Source: Torreya grandis
Lineage: Eukaryota; Streptophyta; Pinopsida; Cupressales; Taxaceae
Direction of reading: 5' to 3'
Assembly (NCBI GenBank): GCA_037957365.1
Contig: JARHVA010000021.1
Location: 687,001-751,000, forward strand
DNA length: 64,000 nucleotides
Numbering within the stretch: position 1 is the first letter of the stretch; every line of letters starts with the position of its first letter. Positions 59,745-64,000 of this stretch are shown here, in pieces. The notes beneath the pieces are model-generated. The model worked only from the letters and a program-made list of their open reading frames with translations, searched no databases and was not told the origin of the DNA. The translations under genes were made by a program, and so were the position numbers.

Positions 59745-61490
59745 GCAAAACCATATCCTCAAAAGCAATATTTGCCTCCTAGTCAACCTATTATTCTAAG
59801 CACTACCATCCCCACTATCCAAATGGCTATCATAAATCAAGTGTTTGCTCTATTCAATAGAGGTAGCCCATTTAATTTAGCCCAGTTTGATGACATTCTA
59901 GTGTCTTCCTTCAAGAGTATACCATTCTTCAGAGGATAAAATCAAACAACCCCTATTGAGCATATCCAAGATGTCGTTAATCTCTGTTTAATCCATAATG
60001 TTGTTGAAGATCATGTTGTTATTAGATTGTTGGCTACCTCCTTCAAAGGAAAAGCATTGCAGTGATATAGAAATCTGCCACTTAATTCCATTTCTACCTG
60101 GGATGAATTGGGTGTAGCCTTGGTCAAGCAATTTGAGGATAAATATAATCATCTCTCTTTGGTAGAATAATTGACCGCCATAACAAGGGCTCCTCATGAG
60201 TTTGTATCTCATTTAACCTCATATTCCTAAAAACATGGACTAGGATACCTGTGTTGATAATACCATCCTCTGAATATGCATTTTTGTACTATCTACTCTT
60301 AATTTTGACATTAGTGTGATAATATAGTCAATGGGTGGTACTACCTTGCCAAATGCTTATAAGGTTGTAATAAGTGCAGAAAATAGTTGGATATAAGCTA
60401 GTAAGATTTATCCAAGACCCCAAATGCCTATATATCTAGAAATAAGTTCTATACTAGTCCCTCAAGTTCCTCAAGTTCCATCTTTGGATCCTATTCTAGA
60501 ACCTCAAGCTCAATTTCTAGCCCCTACCAGCGAAGTTAGTGAGATAGAAGATTTGAAAAGCTTGTTACAAGATTTTGGGAATGAAATAGTACAGTTCAAA
60601 AGGAAATAATTTTAATCTAATAGGCCTTATCAGCAACAAAATTAGAACACCTATCAGCCCTTCAAAGATCAAAGGCCTCGTTATCAAGGTTTCAAAAAAA
60701 TTAAACCACCATATCAAGCACAAAGAGCCATAACTCCAGCTAAGCCATATGCTACCCTTGATTGTAATTATCCTTCCACTTCAAAGGCTATTGTTCCCAC
60801 CCCACCTTAAAATAACTTGGTGAAGGATTCAGGTTGACAGCCCTCAAATCTGAATGATGCTCAACATCAAGCCTTGGTCTCATAGAACATCACCATGCCA
60901 CAAATGACACAAGAAGAGTTTTTTTTTCAAGGAGGTCAATACTAAAATATAGGTTTGGCATCACAAAGAGAGACTCAAAAAGTTCAAGGGTAGCCTAATG
61001 CCATTAATATAAATTGGCAAGTAGATGTTCATGTTGCTCTTACTCAAGGTGTTGAAACTAACAATTTAAGTGGTCAAGTTGCAGTTGTAACTAGAGCTAA
61101 CAGAAGAGTCATTGAAGAGGCTCGAGAGGTGAAAAATGCTTCAAGTACTCCTAGGGTTATTTCTAAGAGTATAAAATATCAACTTGCTATCCCTACAACT
61201 CAAAAAAATCAAAATACAGAGGTTAATAAGGTTCATCAACTACCTCTAGTTTGTGAGTAGCCAGTGCTCTAGAAAATATAGCTAAATGTTAGTAGATCTC
61301 ATTTCAGTATAGTGGATCAAATGAATAAATCTAATATCAAAATTAGCATGTGTGATTCTCTTTCCATTTTAAGACAAAAAGATAAGCTCATTCAAGAGCT
61401 TTTAGCTCTTGAATTGTCTCCAAAATTGGTTGAGAAAGAAGGTGTTATCTTGGCTAATTTGGATTAACCAACTAAGAAACAAGTACAGCA
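59745..61490 (+). pseudogene. Tat-type gypsy gag
   Basis: Frames read FNLAQFDDILVSSFKSIPFF, then NQTTPIEHIQDVVNLC, DHVVIRLLATSFKGKAL, DELGVALVKQFEDKYNHLS and APHEFVSHLTSYS. These are the retrotransposon gag blocks (P-x-x-H-I-x-x-F, A-x-x-W, F-x-x-x-F). A linker follows with LKSLLQDFGNEIVQ (in 60424-60609) and a Tyr/Gln/Pro-rich stretch (PYQQQN, PRYQGFKKIKPPYQA) near 60620-60720. At least five stops interrupt the frame. Gag would assemble the particle. The protease follows at 61498. Confidence 0.7.
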
Positions 61491-61497
61491 AGTAAAT

Positions 61498-61940
61498 AAT
61501 ATGGAAAAGGTGGACAAAACTAAAGTAAAATCAAATAAAACTCTTCCTTTCTACCTTTCTTTGATAGTAGGTGATACTTTAGTTCATAACTATATGGTGG
61601 ATAGTGGAGCTAGTAGTACAGTCATGCCTAAACAGATTGCAGACAAGCTTGGACATGTTTATAAGCTAAGTATTAAAGGATTATTTTAATTATATGGGTC
61701 ACCAATGAAGATGGTAGGAATCATAAAGGATTTAAAATTTACATTACATGCTTGTCCCAATTTTATTATTTAGTAGCATGTTGGTGTGGTAGACTTGCCT
61801 CATTACTTTGTTATGTGCCTTTCAAGAGACTTTACCTCAAAGATTGGAGGATATTTATCAATTGATTGGACTTATTTGTTTTTCATGACCAGGTATGGTA
61901 CTAAGGTAACAATTCATACTGAATCATATTTCATGTTTTC
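61498..61940 (+). pseudogene. Tat-type gypsy aspartic protease
   Basis: The 62-residue open piece 61501-61689 contains LIVGDTLVHNYMVDSGASST and then VMPKQIADKLG. DSGAS is the intact catalytic loop of the pepsin-like protease. After a stop the fold continues with VVDLPHYFVMCLSRDFTSKI and GGYLSIDWTYLFF, where related elements have L-x-G-R-D-W. It would process the Gag-Pol polyprotein. The domain is divided by one stop and by changes around 61740-61780. Confidence 0.82.
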
Positions 61941-62189
61941 ATATGGAGTCATATATGCTAAGTGCTGTGAATACTATCTGTATCATCTCAGATGAGGTAC
62001 TAGAAACTAGTGAAATAGAAAATAGATCACCTTTAGATGGAGTTCTAGATTTGTTTCATGATAAGTGGGCTTCTACCTTGCATGATCATGATCCTTATAA
62101 GTTGATTGAAGAAGAAGGGCTTGGTGTGTATTTCTTTCATGAGAATGATGCACCAATTCCATCCATGGTCAAAGAGGATGAGTCTAATA

Positions 62190-62640
62190 AAGATTTATGG
62201 AAATTGTACTTTGATGGATCAAGAAATAAGCATGGGACTAGAGCTATAATGATGTTGGTTTCTCCAACAAAGCAAAGGTATTTCTCTTCTATTAAATTTT
62301 AGTTTCATTTTTTAAATAATGTTGTTGAGTATGAAGTACTAGTTCATGGTTTGCAGTGGGCTAAGAAGATGAAAGTTAATTATTTGCAAGTATTTGGAGA
62401 TAGTGAACTTGTAGTCCACAAAGTAAGAGGTTTAAATGTATGCAAAAACTTGTTACTTAAATCTTACAAACATATAATTTGGTATTTACTTGAAGATTTT
62501 TAGGCTTTTAAAATTTAGGCAATACCAAGAGATAAGAATAAACATGTTGATAGGTTGGCTATTATTGGGGCACAATTTAGTATCCCTATTGATGTAAAAA
62601 ATTAAAAAAAATTGGTCATATATAAAGGTGGTTGTAAGGC
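62190..62640 (+). pseudogene. Extra RNase H-like domain upstream of the reverse transcriptase
   Basis: Frames read DLWKLYFDGSRNKHGTRAIM, then MLVSPTKQRYFSSIKF, NNVVEYEVLVHGLQWAKK, LQVFGDSELVVHKVRGLN and PRDKNKHVDRLAIIGAQFSI. The four acidic positions of RNase H are visible (D of FDGS, E of VEYE, D of GDSELVV, D of HVDRLA). This is the archaeal-like RNase H known from Tat-type gypsy elements, and it lies between protease and reverse transcriptase. A second, ordinary RNase H begins after the reverse transcriptase. One stop after SSIKF and further stops near 62500 break the frame. The N-terminal part lies in the open frame 61943-62302. Confidence 0.85.
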
Positions 62641-63125
62641 CTTCTGTTCCAGATAATCATGAGAATTGGTAGGTGTTTGAAGATGACAATCAAATTGTGA
62701 AATTCTTACAAGAAGAGGCTGAGTTTTCTTTAAGAAACTAGTCAAAGCACTTGCAGCAGTATGGTGATCAGATTATACAACTAAAAATGAATAAGCTTCC
62801 CAAAGGATTGGTCACACTTGAGAATATTTTCAATGGAGATGATGAGATAAGGAAAGAGAAGTCATCCTTGTCAACAAAGAAAGAACACTATGTTAATGTA
62901 AATATTACAATTGGTAAGGTTTTGAAATTGGGTAAGGTATGTACTCCTTCCCAAAAGAAAGCTTTCATTGATTTGTGCACAAGTTTTTATGATATATTTA
63001 CATGGAAGTATAGTAATTTCAAAGGTTTTGATCCAATTTTAGCTTAACACACCATTGATTTAGAGGAAGAAACTAAACTAGTGAGATAAAGACAAAGGCC
63101 CATCAATCTAAAGCTTGAGCCTTTA
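62641..63125 (+). pseudogene. Gypsy pol linker and reverse transcriptase N-terminal part
   Basis: The codons include ENWQVFEDDNQIVKFLQ-like sequence near 62660-62710, then the 98-residue open piece 62751-63047 with LKMNKLPKGLVTLENIFNGD and KAFIDLCTSFYDIFTWKYSN, then GFDPILA, a stop, and HTIDLEEETKLVR. The Y-D-I-F-x-W and H-x-I-D-L phrases are the usual lead-in to gypsy reverse transcriptase. Two stops (after 63047 and near 63090) separate it from the next piece. Confidence 0.8.
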
Positions 63126-63869
63126 ATGAGAGCTGAGCTTCACAAGATCATAGAATCAGCTATTATATTTAAAATCAAGCACTCAACTTGGGTGGAAAAT
63201 TTTATTTCAGTATGGAATAAAAATGGTGAGATTCATTTGTGTGTTGATTTTCATGATTTGAACAGGGCTTCACTTAAAGATCATTATCTATTGCCATCAA
63301 TGGAACAAATTTTACAGCTTGTTGCAGGTTCAAAGAGGTTTTTTTTCTTAGATGGATATAATGGCTACAATCATATTTTAGTCAAAGAAGAGGACCAATT
63401 TAAAATAGCCTTCATGACCAAGTGGGGGACATTTGCATACAGAAAGATGATATTTAGTTTATCTAATGCTAGAGCAAACTTTCATAGAGCCATAGATATG
63501 GCATTCCAAGGCCTTCTTAACAGGTTTGCACTTGTTTATTTGGATGATATAATAGTGTTTTCAAAGATTGTAGAAGATCACATGGTTCATCTCAAGCAAG
63601 TGTTTGAAAGGTGTAGGCAATTTGGGGTACATCTAAATCCCAAAAAGTGTGTTTTTTTAGTTCATGAAGTTAAGATTCTTAGACATGTTATTTCAAAGCA
63701 TAGTTTAAGCATAGATGCTAAAAGGATTGACTCCATTATTTCACTCTCCTTGCCTAAGCACAAAAGGGCTTTGCAAATTTTCTTTGGAAAAATCAATTTC
63801 ATAAGGAGATATATTTCAAATTTTGCCATTTTAGCTCAGCCACTTACAGCCATGCTAAATAAAAATTAG
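63126..63869 (+). CDS. Tat-type gypsy reverse transcriptase core (open, 247 residues)
   Basis: This is the longest open frame in the window. It contains STWVENFISVWNKNGEIHLC (residues 20-39), VDFHDLN (40-46), FFFLDGYNGYNHI (72-84, first catalytic Asp at 76), WGTFAYRKMIFSLSNARANF (100-119), YLDDIIVFSK (138-147, second and third catalytic Asp), GVHLNPKKCVF (167-177) and the thumb region to AQPLTAMLNKN. All catalytic residues are kept. The ATG at 63126 is internal to the domain: the true protein would start far upstream but stops now block it. The frame ends in a stop just before RNase H. It copies element RNA into DNA inside the particle. Confidence 0.92.
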   Translation: MRAELHKIIESAIIFKIKHSTWVENFISVWNKNGEIHLCVDFHDLNRASLKDHYLLPSMEQILQLVAGSKRFFFLDGYNGYNHILVKEEDQFKIAFMTKWGTFAYRKMIFSLSNARANFHRAIDMAFQGLLNRFALVYLDDIIVFSKIVEDHMVHLKQVFERCRQFGVHLNPKKCVFLVHEVKILRHVISKHSLSIDAKRIDSIISLSLPKHKRALQIFFGKINFIRRYISNFAILAQPLTAMLNKN

Positions 63870-64000
63870 AACTTCATCTAGTCCAAAGAAGGAATAAAAG
63901 GTTTTGAGGATATTAATAAGGCCATAGCTAGTGCTCCTACGCTTCTAAATCTAGATTTCATGAAAGATTTCATTTTGTATGCTTATGCTAACATAGACAC
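63870..64000 (+). pseudogene. Gypsy RNase H, N-terminal end (cut by the window edge)
   Basis: After one stop the codons read FIWSKEGIKGFEDINKAIAS and APTLLNLDFMKDFILYAYAN, matching the start of the RNase H that follows gypsy reverse transcriptase (F-x-W, A-F-x-x-L-K-x-x-x, A-P-x-L-x-x-P-D, Y-x-D-A-S). The catalytic YTDAS-like position reads YAYANID. The rest lies beyond the window. Confidence 0.8.

Noticed and set aside
1..64000. CRISPR array or bacterial-type defence system
   Set aside because: The regular repeats are microsatellites, leader repeats and dispersed palindromes inside plant retroelements. There is no repeat-spacer array and no bacterial gene.

Overview
The window reads as intergenic DNA from a large, repeat-swollen plant nuclear genome. 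It is AT-rich on both strands. Every coding remnant I recognise belongs to a plant LTR retrotransposon (Ty1/copia or Ty3/gypsy of the Tat type), and almost all are broken by stop codons and frameshifts. I found no host gene, tRNA, rRNA or CRISPR array. A seed plant with a very large genome, such as a gymnosperm, is plausible, but nothing here fixes the species.

Layout. (1) 1-22 is the tip of a minus-strand gypsy 3' LTR cut by the window edge; 23-4075 holds its decayed tail and unassigned AT-rich DNA. (2) 4154-17145 is a minus-strand copia element (Copia-A) sitting exactly inside a (TG)n microsatellite, which now flanks it on both sides. A decayed plus-strand gypsy element (about 4688-11060) lies inside its 3' end. 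(3) 18763-23207 is a minus-strand LTR element with no recognisable pol; it looks like a non-autonomous relative of Copia-A. (4) 23415-46397 is a plus-strand copia element (Copia-B) of the same family as Copia-A, with a perfect GTGAG target-site duplication. Its integrase region is split by a 16.9-kb minus-strand copia element with 2.9-kb LTRs (Copia-C, 26451-43319, TSD CTATT). Copia-C is itself split by a 6.7-kb element without pol (element D, 32554-39288, TSD TACAC). This is a three-level nest with all three insertion sites readable. (5) 46403-59740 is mostly non-coding: unassigned DNA, a second decayed gypsy with one gag remnant near 53.7 kb, and a purine-rich stretch at 56.9-58.0 kb packed with short hairpins. 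(6) 59745-64000 is a plus-strand Tat-type gypsy element with gag, protease, an extra RNase H-like domain placed before the reverse transcriptase, and the start of the second RNase H at the window edge.

The genes do not form a host pathway; they are the gag-pol modules of these elements. Beyond the nest itself, the most unusual signal is that three unrelated elements each carry their own family of short dispersed palindromes in non-coding DNA: hairpins with a GACA-TTT-TGTC core at 56.9-58.0 kb, a GGTCGA/TCGACC-type palindrome repeated about a dozen times in element D, and an ACCATCGATGGT cluster in the gypsy LTR near 10.5 kb. All boundaries were read by eye and may be off by some bases where marked approximate.
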